From contig NC_063015.1 of assembly GCF_020509005.1 (NCBI RefSeq), positions 2,232,001 through 2,296,000 on the forward strand: 64,000 nucleotides of DNA, given 5' to 3'. The translations under genes were made by a program, and so were the position numbers. Of the stretch, positions 10,582 through 21,097 are shown piece by piece. The stretch comes from Fulvia fulva (lineage: Eukaryota; Ascomycota; Dothideomycetes; Mycosphaerellales; Mycosphaerellaceae). Below the pieces are notes generated by a model. The model saw only the letters and a list, made by a program, of their open reading frames with translations. It was not told where the DNA came from and did no database searches. Position 1 is the stretch's first letter. Each line of letters begins with the position of its first letter.

Positions 10582-10968
10582 TCACGAAGTCGCAACGGAT
10601 GGCGCATCGTAGAAGCGCACTCGTTTCGCGGCTTTCTTGATGCCTCCGCTCTGGCACGCGAACCAAAGCTGTAGCTCCGTAGTGACGCTGCTCACTAGCT
10701 CGCAGCAGTGCTGAATGGGTCGTTTCAAGTTCTCGACCTGCTGTCGAAAAGTGGGATGGCGCTCGACCAAATAGTTCACACTGCGCTCGGTCAAAATAGT
10801 GTGCAGCGACTCCATGATTGCGTGGAAATCATGTGCATCCCTGGCAATCGTCATAACGCTATCTGGTGCATCCTTCATGATATCGATGACCTCGTGCAGC
10901 TGCTTCGCAATACTCAATGCAAAGAGAGCGATTCCGAGGACTGCGCTGACCGATCCAATGGCGTCCAT
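10582..10968 (-). CDS. HeLo-like/STAND N-terminal domain protein, short
   Basis: The frame from ATG 10968 (MDAIGSVSAVLGIALFAL) encodes 128 residues. The hydrophobic N-terminal helix, SIAKQLHEVIDIMKDAP and the following helices (HDFHAIMESLHTILTERS) resemble the fungal N-terminal domain of STAND proteins (HeLo-like). In that group the helix can insert into membranes, and such domains often head NLR-like proteins in fungal non-self recognition. Here no NACHT/NB-ARC, ankyrin or WD repeats follow. The frame stops soon after a basic segment (KKAAKRVRFYDA), so it is a stand-alone domain, a truncated gene, or a gene with downstream exons I missed. An upstream frame extension exists but MDAIG is the natural start. 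Confidence 0.55.
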   Translation of the reverse strand: MDAIGSVSAVLGIALFALSIAKQLHEVIDIMKDAPDSVMTIARDAHDFHAIMESLHTILTERSVNYLVERHPTFRQQVENLKRPIQHCCELVSSVTTELQLWFACQSGGIKKAAKRVRFYDAPSVATS

Positions 10969-11246
10969 GGTAACACGCGAAGGTGTCCTCAATGTGTGGT
11001 CTGATGTGAGGTATACTTACAGACAACTACCAGCGAGCACTTTCACATCGTTTCATGCCATTGCATTGTCGCACAAATTCGTGTCCAAGTTGCACAGTAT
11101 GGCGCAGCTTTGTTGTGTTTGCCTTGTCAAGGGAACACAGCACCCGTGGAAGCGCGCATCTCCACCAAATGCGGCCAAGCCCATGCTATGCATCCAGTCG
11201 TGCGTGGAGAGACGCCACTCCAAAGCCCATGGCAGAGCCAGTAGGA

Positions 11247-11657
11247 TCACATCATTGGCTCCTCTGGTATGCCGTCACCCATGCCGCGAGCACCCTTGAA
11301 ACTGATACACATCCACTTCTGGCCATAACGTTTGAAGTCGCAGATGCCGACGCTGGGCATGACCACACCCGTAGGCACCCCGTGCGTTTCGCCGTTCCAG
11401 AACATGGTGGCCGTGCCAGCCTTCTCATCAACCTCGGTAGTGAGGTCGAAGATCTTGATGAAGTAGTCCGGGTACATTTGCGCCATGAACAGGAACATGG
11501 CAAGATGATCTTGTAGCGGCATCATCCCAGGTGGGGTCAAGTCCGAGTCTCCAGGTGGCCGCTCGACTTCACCGGTGAACTCAGGAGAAGCATGCGACCA
11601 CGCCGCGCTATTGACATCGAAGTCGCGTTTGTTGATGGCGGTGATGAAGCCTTGCAT
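11247..11657 (-). CDS. SnoaL-like (NTF2-fold) protein
   Basis: A 136-residue frame from ATG 11657. The pattern FITAINKRDFDVNSAAWSH, a central Asp/Pro-rich loop, FIKIFDLTTEVDEKAGTATM and the final strands FKRYGQKWMCISFKG fit the small SnoaL-like/NTF2-fold family, cytosolic proteins of about 130-150 residues with very diverse or unknown activity. An in-frame TAA lies just upstream of the ATG, which supports this start. No intron is visible. The substrate cannot be guessed. Confidence 0.6.
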   Translation of the reverse strand: MQGFITAINKRDFDVNSAAWSHASPEFTGEVERPPGDSDLTPPGMMPLQDHLAMFLFMAQMYPDYFIKIFDLTTEVDEKAGTATMFWNGETHGVPTGVVMPSVGICDFKRYGQKWMCISFKGARGMGDGIPEEPMM

Positions 11658-11832
11658 CTTCCTCTCCAGCTTTTCTCTTGTCGTTAGGTCGGCGGGCTCA
11701 TCGTTGGTGTGTTAGAACTAGCTTTTGCATGCAGCACGTCGCGTCCTCCACGCGAGCGCTGCCACGTCGACATCCACGTCGTGTAACAGTGCTGTATATA
11801 GGCAGAACTGGCCTTGCTCGACATGATGTTTT

Positions 11833-11867
<35 letters not shown>

Positions 11868-12168
11868 GCTGTTGTTGTCGAGACACGGAATTGACGGAAT
11901 GAAGAAGGCACCTGCATGCTTACACGTAGTTCTAACGCCTTCCCAGCCAATCATGCTGGTCCGCTCTCGGCTTATGTTCCAAATCCAATCAAAGACAACC
12001 TACGGACCTCGGCCATAACAGTGTTGGAAGTGATCAATAGCCTAGCCTAGAGCAGAGCAGAGGAGCCTGGAGGCCCAAGATGGCAGTCCTTCGTTGTGTG
12101 TGTTCAGTGCTATTCGCCACTGTTTCCCATCCCATCCACATACCTGATCCCGCTCACTCATTCCCACC
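11658..12168. other. Intergenic between SnoaL-like and acyl-CoA dehydrogenase genes
   Basis: Divergent spacer holding both promoters and a TTG microsatellite (11833-11878). Frames across it are poly-Gln/Asn/Leu artefacts of the repeat. Confidence 0.5.
11833..11878. repeat. (TTG)n microsatellite
   Basis: About 15 tandem TTG units with one TTGCTG interruption near 11868-11871. Likely length-variable between strains. Confidence 0.9.
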
Positions 12169-13882
12169 ATGACCGGAACATATACCCGAGACGAGGTCAA
12201 GAAGGTGACACTGCGATGCTGGGGTCGATATCATTGCAATGGCTGATGGAAGGCGTAGCACACTGAAGAGGACGACATCTGGTTCATCATTGACCACAAA
12301 GTATACGATGTCAGCGATTTCGTCGACGCCCACCCTGGAGGTGAAGTCGTTCTTCGACAAGTAGCTGGGCAAGATGCAACAGAAGCATTCTACAATCTCC
12401 ACCGCCACGAAGTCCTCACCAACTACAAGAGCTTGCAAATTGGCACAATCCAGGGCGAGACCCCGGACGTCATTACTCCACAGCCTGGTGACCTGTCAGA
12501 AGTCCCCTACGCGGAACCGATATGGCTCACGCCTCAATTCTACACGCCCTACTACAACGACTCCCACCGCGCGCTCCGGAAAGAGGTCAGGAAGTTTGTG
12601 GAGGCGACCATTAAGCCCGAGGCTATCGAGAAGGAGAAAGATGGCAAGCTCATCAGCCAGGAGCTGATTGACAAGATGGCAGAGAACAACATGCTTGCAT
12701 GTCGACTGGGACCTGGCAAGCACTTGCACAACCGAAAGCTATTCGGTGGCGTTGTCGATGGCAAGGAGTACGATTACTTCCACGACTTGATTGTCAGCCA
12801 GGAGATGGTGCGAGCGAATCAGCGTGGCTTCCAGGACGGAAATATGGCAGGCATGACAATCTCTTTGACGGCAGTACATCAGTGGTGCAAGGACGACGAG
12901 CTTCGAGAAAGGATCTCGCAGGAGGTCTTGTCTGGCAAGAAGAAGATCTGTCTGGCTGTGACCGAAGCTTTCGCTGGATCAGATGTTGCTGGTCTCAGGA
13001 CAACTGCAGAGGACAAGGGTGACCACTATCTCGTCAATGGCACGAAGGTATGTGTCCTACGTCGGGCGTCTATCTCCGGAACATTGCTGACTTGTTGCTG
13101 CAGAAATGGATCACCAACGGCGTCTTCTGTGACTACTTCGTGACGGGCTGCCGAACAGACAAAGGCTTCTCCGTACTCCTCATCGAGCGCTCAGAAGAAG
13201 TCGACACCAAGCTCATCAAGACCTCGTACTCCACTGCGGCTGGCACAACCTACATCGAGTTCAACAACGTCAAGGTCCCCAAGCGCAACCTCCTAGGCCC
13301 AGAACACAAGGGCTTCGTCGTCATCATGTCCAACTTCAACCACGAACGCTGGATGATGTGCGGCATGGTCGCCCGATGGTCGCGCACAGCGCTGGAAGAG
13401 TGCATGAAGTGGACACAGTAAGTACAGCCCCGACTAGAACCCCTTACATCTGAGACATAGCGATACAAGTGCTAACACCCGCTTTCAGTCAACGTATAGT
13501 CTTCGGCAAGCCACTCATCAACCAGCCAGTCATTCGCGCGAAGCTCGCCAGAATGATCACACTTGTAGAAGCCCAGCAGGCTTGGACTGAGCAGATCACG
13601 TACCAGATGACCAAGCTGTCGTATGATGAGCAGGCGAAGTTGCTATCTGGGCCGATCGGATTGTTGAAGAATTTCTGCACAAGATCTGCGAATGAGATTG
13701 CTGAGCAGGCTACAAACATCTTCGGAGGAAGAGGTATCACTCAGGGCGGCATGGGTAGTGTCGTGGAGATGTTCAACAGGACAAACAAGTTTGATGCCAT
13801 CTTGGGTGGAACTGAGGAGATTCTTGCGGATCTTGGTGTGAGGCAGGCTATGCGATTCATGCCGGCGGGCGCGAAGTTGTAG
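12169..13882 (+). CDS. Cytochrome b5 / acyl-CoA dehydrogenase fusion
   Basis: Four exons (12169-12204, 12259-13047, 13104-13417, 13489-13882) with introns of 54, 56 and 71 nt encode 510 residues. Exon 1 codes for only 12 residues. Residues about 1-75 form a cytochrome b5 fold with both haem ligands visible: His in DAHPGGEVVL and His in FYNLHRHEVL. After a linker, an acyl-CoA dehydrogenase follows: an N-terminal helical domain, the FAD/substrate signature region LAVTEAFAGSDVAGLRTTA, a middle beta domain (ITNGVFCDYFVTG), and a C-terminal helical domain with FGGRGITQGGMGSVVEMFNR. This fusion is known in fungi and presumably passes electrons from the acyl-CoA flavin to haem or the reverse. Location and chain-length preference are unknown; no targeting peptide is obvious. 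Confidence 0.87.
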
Positions 13883-14307
13883 ATCGTATGTACATATACT
13901 CAAGTATGATGCTGTATACTCTGATGGACCCGTGAAGAGGCCGCCTGACTGTCACGAGCTTGATTCTCGGCTGCAGTGAAGGAGTGGCTGAGTCACGTGA
14001 AGTAGATCCAGCCTATCGTGAATTTTCCGATGCGCGCCTCGCTCGGATATTCATCTCGATGCAGTATCTACCCTTCAAGTTCTCGTGGTATCAGGTTACA
14101 CTGGCGGTAGGTATTGCTTGTGGATGCAGAAGTTACACTCATCCTTCGACGCTGCAGTGCCCTCTAGCTTCTCCAGCAGAGGCTAAGGATCAACGTTCGC
14201 GACTGATGCCTAGGAGACAAAACGACTTGCTCGCACCTTTAGCCTTCCCCACCTTTCACTTCCGATTTTGAGAGACACATTGTTTGTTCAGCGTAAACGC
14301 CAACAAG
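13883..14307. other. Intergenic
   Basis: 3' flank of the acyl-CoA dehydrogenase and 5' flank of the next gene. Nothing else recognised. Confidence 0.4.
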
Positions 14308-14820
14308 ATGTCATCTCCCAACACCAACCCACCACAAGCTTCTCTCCTAGGCCTCCCCACCGAGCTCCGCATCCAAATCTACGAGCACATCTTCACTTCC
14401 AACGAGAAAACATCGCTGGCCTACGACAATGTATCCTGGCACTTTCGCTTCAAGCTGACCGGGCATTACTATTCAAGGACCAGTACCTACCATGATCACC
14501 ATCCACTTCGCCGTTGACATAGCACGCAGAAGGACAACACCACCGACGCCAGCTTTGTCCTGATGGGAAGTGACAGCGGCCACAAGGATAACCTCGAGCA
14601 CTTCGCCGCTCTGTTCGCCGTGCCATGCATTTGTCGGACGATTCGGAGGGAGGTGATGCCGGTCCCTTCGGAGCTGCCGCCCATTAGTGAGATTCGGTTT
14701 GTGTTCCAGGACTTTACGACAGTCGATATGGCGGGTTGGCTCGATATGATCGGAGACAAGAACGTTGCGAGCATGAGGAAGTGGAGCTTGCATAGCACCG
14801 GGAATTGCCAGCATGAGTAG
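14308..14820 (+). CDS. Small F-box/2EXR-like protein
   Basis: Two exons, 14308-14430 and 14530-14820, with intron 14431-14529 (GTATCC donor, TTGAC branch, CGCAG acceptor), encode 137 residues. The start motif ASLLGLPTELRIQIYEHIF is the leading helix of a large fungal family of F-box-like/2EXR proteins. After the splice the expected second element appears (LFAVPCICRTIRREVMP) followed by strands (ISEIRFVFQDF). Family members are usually 200-400 residues, so this one is short; further exons or a truncation are possible. Function of the family is mostly unknown. The splice choice is mine, based on frame and motif continuity. Confidence 0.5.
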
Positions 14821-16298
14821 TATCGCGAGGGCACCTGTGGGTAGGGTTTCGTGGTGGACCCTTGTCGGCCACGATGCTGCAGGTGATGGCAGCGATTATG
14901 CTGATGGCTGTGGCCACTTTCGGTACCTCCGGAGGTAGTGTGTTGATGCGAACGACAGTAATCAAATTCAAAGTCGTGGCTGGCGGCATTGTGAGACGCA
15001 TATTGCTCGATCATGTTTCTCAACAGCGCTCAATTAGACTATGCCGAAGATCCTAATAAGTACGTGTGTAGGTAGTCAGAGTCAGTCCGCTACATGTACT
15101 TGCCTTCACCACCCCTCCAGGAAGTGGCTACATGTAGTATGTACATGTAGCCTTGATGAAGCGGTGATGCACCTCAGCTGCACCCGCCACGATGTTGCAT
15201 CGCGACTACTTGTGATGGGTCACGGTTCTTCATGAAGTGGAGGGCGTTCAGTGTTCAATGATGAGTGCACACCTCACTGCTTGACGTTGGAACCTTGAAC
15301 GTCGAGCGAAGTCTTGGCGTGCAGACAACACCTGGCTTCGATTGCGACTTCTTCCTTAACTCCCACATGGCGTACGATTATCTTTGATCCAATACGCTGA
15401 TATCCGGGCGCTACAGCATATCGGAGGAGATACAGTACGTTGGGGTTGAAGTAAGAGGTCGGCATGGGTACAATGAACGAGGCGGCTTCTGAAGAGACAC
15501 GGGATGGAAGCTGGAGAACTGTACATGGCTGCGAGATCTAGGTCATGATCGGGCATGAAGCTTTGGGAATGCGAAGGGCGGCCCATTGTGCGTGTCCTCA
15601 GCTCGTCAGTTGCTGGTCACCACACAGGCCATATACCTCGGGATGCTTGACACGTACGCCTCGTGGACCGCTGTCCCCCACGTCCGTGTACAACACGATC
15701 TGATGGTTCGAGGACTCTGTGCACCATGAAAGGCGTACGATCTGCATCTGGAATGTTGGCCGGCCAGCTTTCAAGAGCCGCCGGTGGCATAGTCCAAGAG
15801 CAGAGCGTGTTCACGTCGTGCATGTGTATATGATGCATCATGCGACATTAACAGTCGACGCAAATGGTATCGTGCTCGGATTGATACCGTTCCGCTATCC
15901 ACTGAAGACCGCTTTAGTGAGGCCAGCCGGTCATATGCCTTGTACGACCGACCTGCTCAATTTGAACGTCACGCAGCACAAAGCGACGCATCACAGACCC
16001 GCGTTCACGTGGGAGGATCTCTCATGTTCGGCACAGGTAATTCCTCACTTTGAGATAGGCAATCAAAGCGACTCTGCCCTCTCGAAACTGAAATCCCTCG
16101 GCCTGAGAACAAAGAAAGACTGTCGTTGCATGCTAAATCGCGAAGGTCAGAATTGCCTAACCAGGCTGCTGGGTCGGCCTCAAATAGCACACCTAGCAGC
16201 CACTACGGACGCCACCAGATACTACGCCGTGTGCTTCCGGTGCTTCCTTTGCTTGCGATTGCGTCTGTGGAGTGCGAGCACCCCAGCCCAAACATCCA
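14821..16298. other. Intergenic
   Basis: No gene supported. A short stretch at 15092-15155 has repeated copies of the palindrome CTACATGTAG. Open frames here lack family motifs and splice support. Confidence 0.35.
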
Positions 16299-18227
16299 AT
16301 GTCGCCAACACTTCTTGCCGGTCTCCGAGATACGGCCAACATACCGTTACACTTCAGTCTGTGCAACATCGGCCTCTTCGTCCTTGCGGCATGGCTCGTT
16401 CTTCTATTGCAGGGCGCGACTGACAGAGCGGTTAACCAGTCCACATTTCGAGATTTTGCCAGGAAGAACAACTGCGCACCGGGCACAGCACTCCCGAAAC
16501 CTTTCTTGGGTGGCATTCGACACAAGCTCAACCTACTGCTGTATCCTGGAGGTGATCTTCTGGACGTGGTATTTGCCAACAAGTTCCTCAAGTATGGATC
16601 AACATACACACTCACAGATGGCTGTGGCCAACCCGTGGTCGTGCACACCATAGACCCGAAGAACATCAACTCGATTCTATGCAAGAACGAGAAAGCCTGG
16701 GGTCCAGCCAAGAGTCGGGCGCGAACCATGTACGTCAATATGAAGGGCAGGAGGCATTGTCCGTCTGAGACATGCGTGCTGCATCTCCATCTCAGCACTA
16801 GTTGCTGAGACATTGCCACGTGGTGTTCGAGTATGGTTAACACCCTTCTGTTTAGGTACCCGCTAGCACAGGAAGGTCTGCTGAACTCCGAGGGTGTTAT
16901 GTGGCACAAGAACCGGAAGATGATCCTCCGACATATCGGTACGAAGCGTGCCAAGGACGTTCGCAACGCCGAAGCAGACATTCAGCTTCTCTACGAGGCC
17001 ATGGGACCAGTCGATCATGATGGATGGACCGAGACTGTAGATCTGCTAGATTTATTCCACCGCCTGTCTCTTGATATGTCCACTACCTTCCTGCTTGGCA
17101 CGAGTGCAAACTCACAGGCCTCGGGAATGAGAGACGTCAGAATGAGAGCTGCGATGAAGGAGTTTGGGCTTGTTCCAGGCAAGCGGACCTCGAGGATGTC
17201 GTACAACGAGGCTTACGAAGTTGTACGCAACTTCTTCTCCTGGCGTTCGAAATTAGGCTCAAAGTATTGGCTGGCTGATAGCCTCAAGGTGAGCGTCGGA
17301 ATAAGTGGCCATGGAGATGAGATTGGCTGACAGTGACAACAGTACCGTCAAGCTTGTGAGACATTGAATAAGTTCGCCGATGATCTTATCGCCCAAGCCA
17401 TCAAGCGACGTGCCACTGTTCCGAAGGGTAATGACGCCTGCGAGAGCGACGACAGCGATGGACGATTCGGTCTCATCGATAGCCTGGTCAAGGATATTGG
17501 CTACCCCGTCCACATTCGCAATCTTGTGATGGACCTCTTCATCGCAGGTCAGAATATGACTGGCACAATGGCGGCCTGGGTGTTTGCACAGTTGGCAGAG
17601 CACCAGGGTATCCTCCATCGCGTTCGTGACGAAGTCCTCGAGAAGTTCGGCACAGAAGATGGCCCTCGGATGCCACTCACCTGGGACAACTCGCAGTCTT
17701 GCACCACGATGCAGCGTGTCATCCTAGAGACACTGCGCATGTATCCTCTGCTGGCCAACATCGGGCGTAACGCTCGCGAGGACACCGTGCTCCCGACTGG
17801 TGGCGGTCCAGACGGCTTGCAGCCAATCGCAGTACCAAAGGGGGCTGCTGTGACCTGCAACGTCTATCTGACACATCGCCGTCAAGAAGAATGGGGTACT
17901 GACGCCTGGACCTTCAACCCCGACCGTTGGCACACCAAAAAGTTCGGACCAGAATACGCGCTTTTCGGTATGGGTCCGCGAGTCTGCATTGGCCAACAGC
18001 TGTCGAAGACTGAGCTATCATTTCTCATTGCCCGTATGATGCAGCATTTCTCCGAGATCCAGGTGCCGGAAGGACAGGATAACTTGACGAAAGGCTATCG
18101 AGTTGTCGTTGCTCCCAAGAACGGTGTCAAGGTCAGACTGCGGGTTGCTAGAGATGCTCACGGCAGCGCTTCCCCGTTGCTGGGTGCTCGAAGGACGCCC
18201 AGTGTCTCGTCTCTTGGCTCCTCCTAA
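16299..18227 (+). CDS. Cytochrome P450, CYP52-clan-like
   Basis: Three exons (16299-16729, 16856-17288, 17343-18227) encode 582 residues. Start ATG 16299 is followed by an N-terminal membrane anchor (IGLFVLAAWLVLLLQ). P450 motifs in order: I-helix with AGQNMT in place of the common AGxDTT; ExxR in ETLRMYP; PERF-like FNPDRWH; and the haem loop FGMGPRVCIGQQLS with the ligand Cys at about residue 503. Overall layout resembles fungal CYP52-type fatty acid/alkane hydroxylases of the ER membrane, but the substrate is inference. Intron 1 is 126 nt, more than twice the local norm, and its 3' half is duplicated downstream at about 18624-18680. The C-terminus carries a Ser-rich extension. Confidence 0.85.
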
Positions 18228-19228
18228 TGTACTGTTGTACAGATGTACATCATGAACACCTAATTGAAGCACTTACTATCCCGGCCTGGTACATTCCCAT
18301 GTACCTCTTCATTTGCCGCCAATGTGGATGGAAGTATGGTATCAGGTCAGTGTGCTCTTTTTCGTTCAACGGACCGCTAACGTTTGCTACAGCATGCGGG
18401 CTATGGTAGCAAGCCTCCTCGCTATTGCCTCACGTCTTCCTGCAATAAGGCCGGCACTGTTTGCTCTGAGCACAGTCGCGTCCTTCTGGAGATCGAGCAT
18501 GGCAAGAGACATGGCGCCGCCATGCTGGGGACGTTCTCGAAGGGTACCAGGCATCAAGCAGTGTCTGAGATGATGGTGTACATGGAGCGCGTCGTGAATG
18601 CATATCACACGGCGGTCCACCATTGTCTAAGACACTGCCATGTGGTTCTCGAGTATGGCTAACGCCCTGCTATTTGTAGGACAGATGATGTTTGGTTGAG
18701 GGACCTACGCAAACCGCTGGAGTGATGTGCCTCAGCTCGCCTGAGGTACCACTTCAAAGGATGCTGGAGAGTTGGGTTGGGCACATGCATTGGCCGGTGG
18801 CGCTGTCGTTGGACTCATCACCGGTACGTTGTGTGCCGTCGAGCGCGTGCTATCACAAGGCTAACGTTACATCAGCTCGACCCAAGGTGTTGGACCTGCG
18901 TACGCTACGAACTACATGCCTGCCTGGACTGCGAGACTACTGCCACGTGCGGGCATTGCGTGCCTTCCCTGCAACATCGACCGCTGCAGCTCCACTCGCG
19001 TGTGGGTCTCCCGCAGGGCTGCATCTACACGATCAGGCTGACTAGGATTTTCTGCGAATCAGAAGGAGAAGATCCCACCGCAGGCCTAATCGGTCGATCA
19101 GGGAACGTGGCGGTCGTGGTGGTGATCTGAACGGAACGCACGCCCGGCCTTCTCCCTCAAAAAGCCAGCCTTCGCCCTCACTTTCTTCTTCCTGCACACC
19201 AACAACCGCGATCGACACAGCAGACAAG
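18228..19228 (+). pseudogene. Relic region with Cys-rich, intron-bearing frames
   Basis: No intact gene, but the sequence is not random-looking. Two well-formed introns are visible: 18346-18392 (CGCTAACG branch, CTACAG end) and 18824-18875 (GTACGT donor, GGCTAACG branch, ATCAG end). Flanking frames are Cys-rich: FICRQCGWKYGI before the first; YCLTSSCNKAGTVCSEHS within 18384-18662; RCWTCVRYELHACLDCE and TCGHC after the second. The first splice leads into the wrong frame for the 18384 reading by one base, which points to decay, or to an exon structure I could not solve. It also holds a roughly 55-bp degenerate copy of the P450 intron-1 end. The last 100 bp are the promoter of the next gene. Confidence 0.3.
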
Positions 19229-20539
19229 ATGGAGAGCTCATGCTGGGCTGACAACACCGTCAAGCCCCCCCGCAGCTCTTCTCAACACGCACCTCCCAAC
19301 CGCGACGTCTACCAAGATCCAAGCATTTTCGCGCCCCCTCGGAGCCAGCCCGTCCGAATTGCCTCCCCCGATCCCAACCCTGGTCCTTCGCTCTTCAACC
19401 CTGCGGTCGCTGCAGTAAGCGTAATGCCAGGTCTTACACTATCGACCGACACTGACATCAACCAACAGCAAGTGGCCAACGAGATGAAGGACATGACCCA
19501 GGCGATTCCCAAGCGCGGTCCTCGACCTCCCAAGACCAAGCCTCTCTCCGACAGACTCTCACCGCCTCCAGATCGCTCTGACAGCGTCGTCAGTATCCAA
19601 CGTGCGCCACTCAGCAATGCCACCAACACCCACGATCGCCGTCAATCCTCCCCGGCAGTTACAGCCAACCCCGCCAACGTCAACCACAAGCCGACAACTA
19701 CCTCCACTCCGACTACTACTCCATCATCTAAGATGCCATCACGCCCCTTCCCCCTCCCGCACGACCGCAAGAAGGAGCATGATCGCCCTACTCACCGCGT
19801 CCCCAGCCCTGACGGCAACCAGTGGCAGAACCAGAAGAACAACAAGTTCGGTGCGTTCCTTCGAATGGTTGACAACGAGCGCAAGGGCAAAGCTTACACC
19901 GCTGCAGACGAGAACATGTTGCTCGAGCATACCGGCACTCGCGAGAGCCTCGGTCGTTTCAAGAACAAGCCCAACGAGTACAACGAACTCGACGCGCCAG
20001 GCGAGGCCGATGCATCACTCAGCTACGACGACTACGCCGAGCCACCGGCTGCCGCTGCCCCTGTTTCCGCCATCGCCACCACCGCAGGTACTATCCCTGG
20101 CGCCCATCGAGCCAACCTGATCAAGGAGACTGAGATGATGGAGAAGCAGAAGGAGCTCAAGCAGCAGCGGGAGTATGGAGAGAAGGCAATCGAGGAGCGT
20201 AAGGCGATGGAGGATGCAGTACGTGTCGCACAGGAGCAGGAGGTCGCCGAGCGTAAGGCCGAGCTGAATCGCCAACGCTACGAAGTCGAGGTTCACAACA
20301 ACCGCGCATCTTCATTCTCATCTGCGGCTGCCATCTTCCCCCAGCCCTTTCACCCCAAGCCCAAGCCGATCATCGACACTGGCGCTCAGCTCGCCGCTGC
20401 CACGAACAAGATGCTTGGCTTGATTGAGGAGAAAGGCAGGCTCGAGGCCATGCTCAAGCGTGGACAAGACAAGGTGGCGGATCTCGACAAGGAGATTGGT
20501 GACATGGCTGAGCAGCTCCGTCTCCTGCAGCGACAGTAG
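19229..20539 (+). CDS. Unrecognised disordered/coiled-coil protein with an in-frame 54-nt intron
   Basis: Start ATG 19229; stop 20537-20539. The frame is open throughout, but 19415-19468 has every mark of an intron (GTAAGC donor, CACTGAC branch, CCAACAG acceptor) and is exactly 54 nt, so both spliced (418 aa) and unspliced (436 aa) readings stay in frame. The first 200 residues are Pro/Ser/Thr-rich and disordered. The middle has a compact segment (NNKFGAFLRMVDNERKGKAY). Residues about 285-340 form a charged coiled coil (KEMMEKQKELKQQ-like), and a second coil ends the protein (KVADLDKEIGDMAEQLRLLQ). I recognise no domain. Probably a fungal lineage protein with structural or scaffold character. 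Confidence 0.7.
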   Translation: MESSCWADNTVKPPRSSSQHAPPNRDVYQDPSIFAPPRSQPVRIASPDPNPGPSLFNPAVAAVSVMPGLTLSTDTDINQQQVANEMKDMTQAIPKRGPRPPKTKPLSDRLSPPPDRSDSVVSIQRAPLSNATNTHDRRQSSPAVTANPANVNHKPTTTSTPTTTPSSKMPSRPFPLPHDRKKEHDRPTHRVPSPDGNQWQNQKNNKFGAFLRMVDNERKGKAYTAADENMLLEHTGTRESLGRFKNKPNEYNELDAPGEADASLSYDDYAEPPAAAAPVSAIATTAGTIPGAHRANLIKETEMMEKQKELKQQREYGEKAIEERKAMEDAVRVAQEQEVAERKAELNRQRYEVEVHNNRASSFSSAAAIFPQPFHPKPKPIIDTGAQLAAATNKMLGLIEEKGRLEAMLKRGQDKVADLDKEIGDMAEQLRLLQRQ

Positions 20540-21097
20540 ACCATCGAGGCACAGCTCAATTCGGCCAGCTAAGTGTTTGGTTATGAACATTGGGCGGGCA
20601 CCTGTCGAATCGTAGCACGGTATTGGTGGGTCCAAAGACGACCACTGGTAGCCTCGCGCATCCGACATGCTAGATCATTATGAACGAACAACATGTGATA
20701 AAGCTAGAATAGCAATGGAGGCTTGTCTAGTGATATCATACTTTCACTGATCCTCCCCTGTGTCCTTTCCCTTCTCAAGTATGGTATGATGAGCCGTTCG
20801 ATACATTGATCAGCTTAGACAAAGTCATGTGAAAGGAGTCGATAGAATAGCGTTGTCAGGAACGCGTGAAGTTAGTCTGCAAGCCCCTGTCACTTTTGCT
20901 GACTCAGCCGCCACTTTTTGTATTTGGCAGGAACCAGGAACAGTCACTGGTATGTATTGTGACTGCCGCTGGAGGAGAGCACAGTCAGTACACAGCGCAA
21001 GGGATCTCTTTGACAAAAAGGCAACACACTCTCCGTCGAGCAGTAGACAAGACATAGCACATTCCCGGAAGAGCACCTATCAGCATCGCCGCCCGCA
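20540..21097. other. Intergenic; ILS1 promoter
   Basis: 3' flank of the coiled-coil gene and 5' flank of the isoleucyl-tRNA synthetase. No further gene seen. Confidence 0.45.

Noticed and set aside
11684..11954. Poly-Gln, poly-Asn and poly-Thr frames
   Set aside because: Artefacts of the TTG microsatellite in three frames.
15060..15160. Repeated CTACATGTAG palindromes as a regulatory array
   Set aside because: ACATGTA-type palindromes also occur singly near 1245, 39720, 46450, 56595 and 57090; no consistent spacing or position relative to genes.
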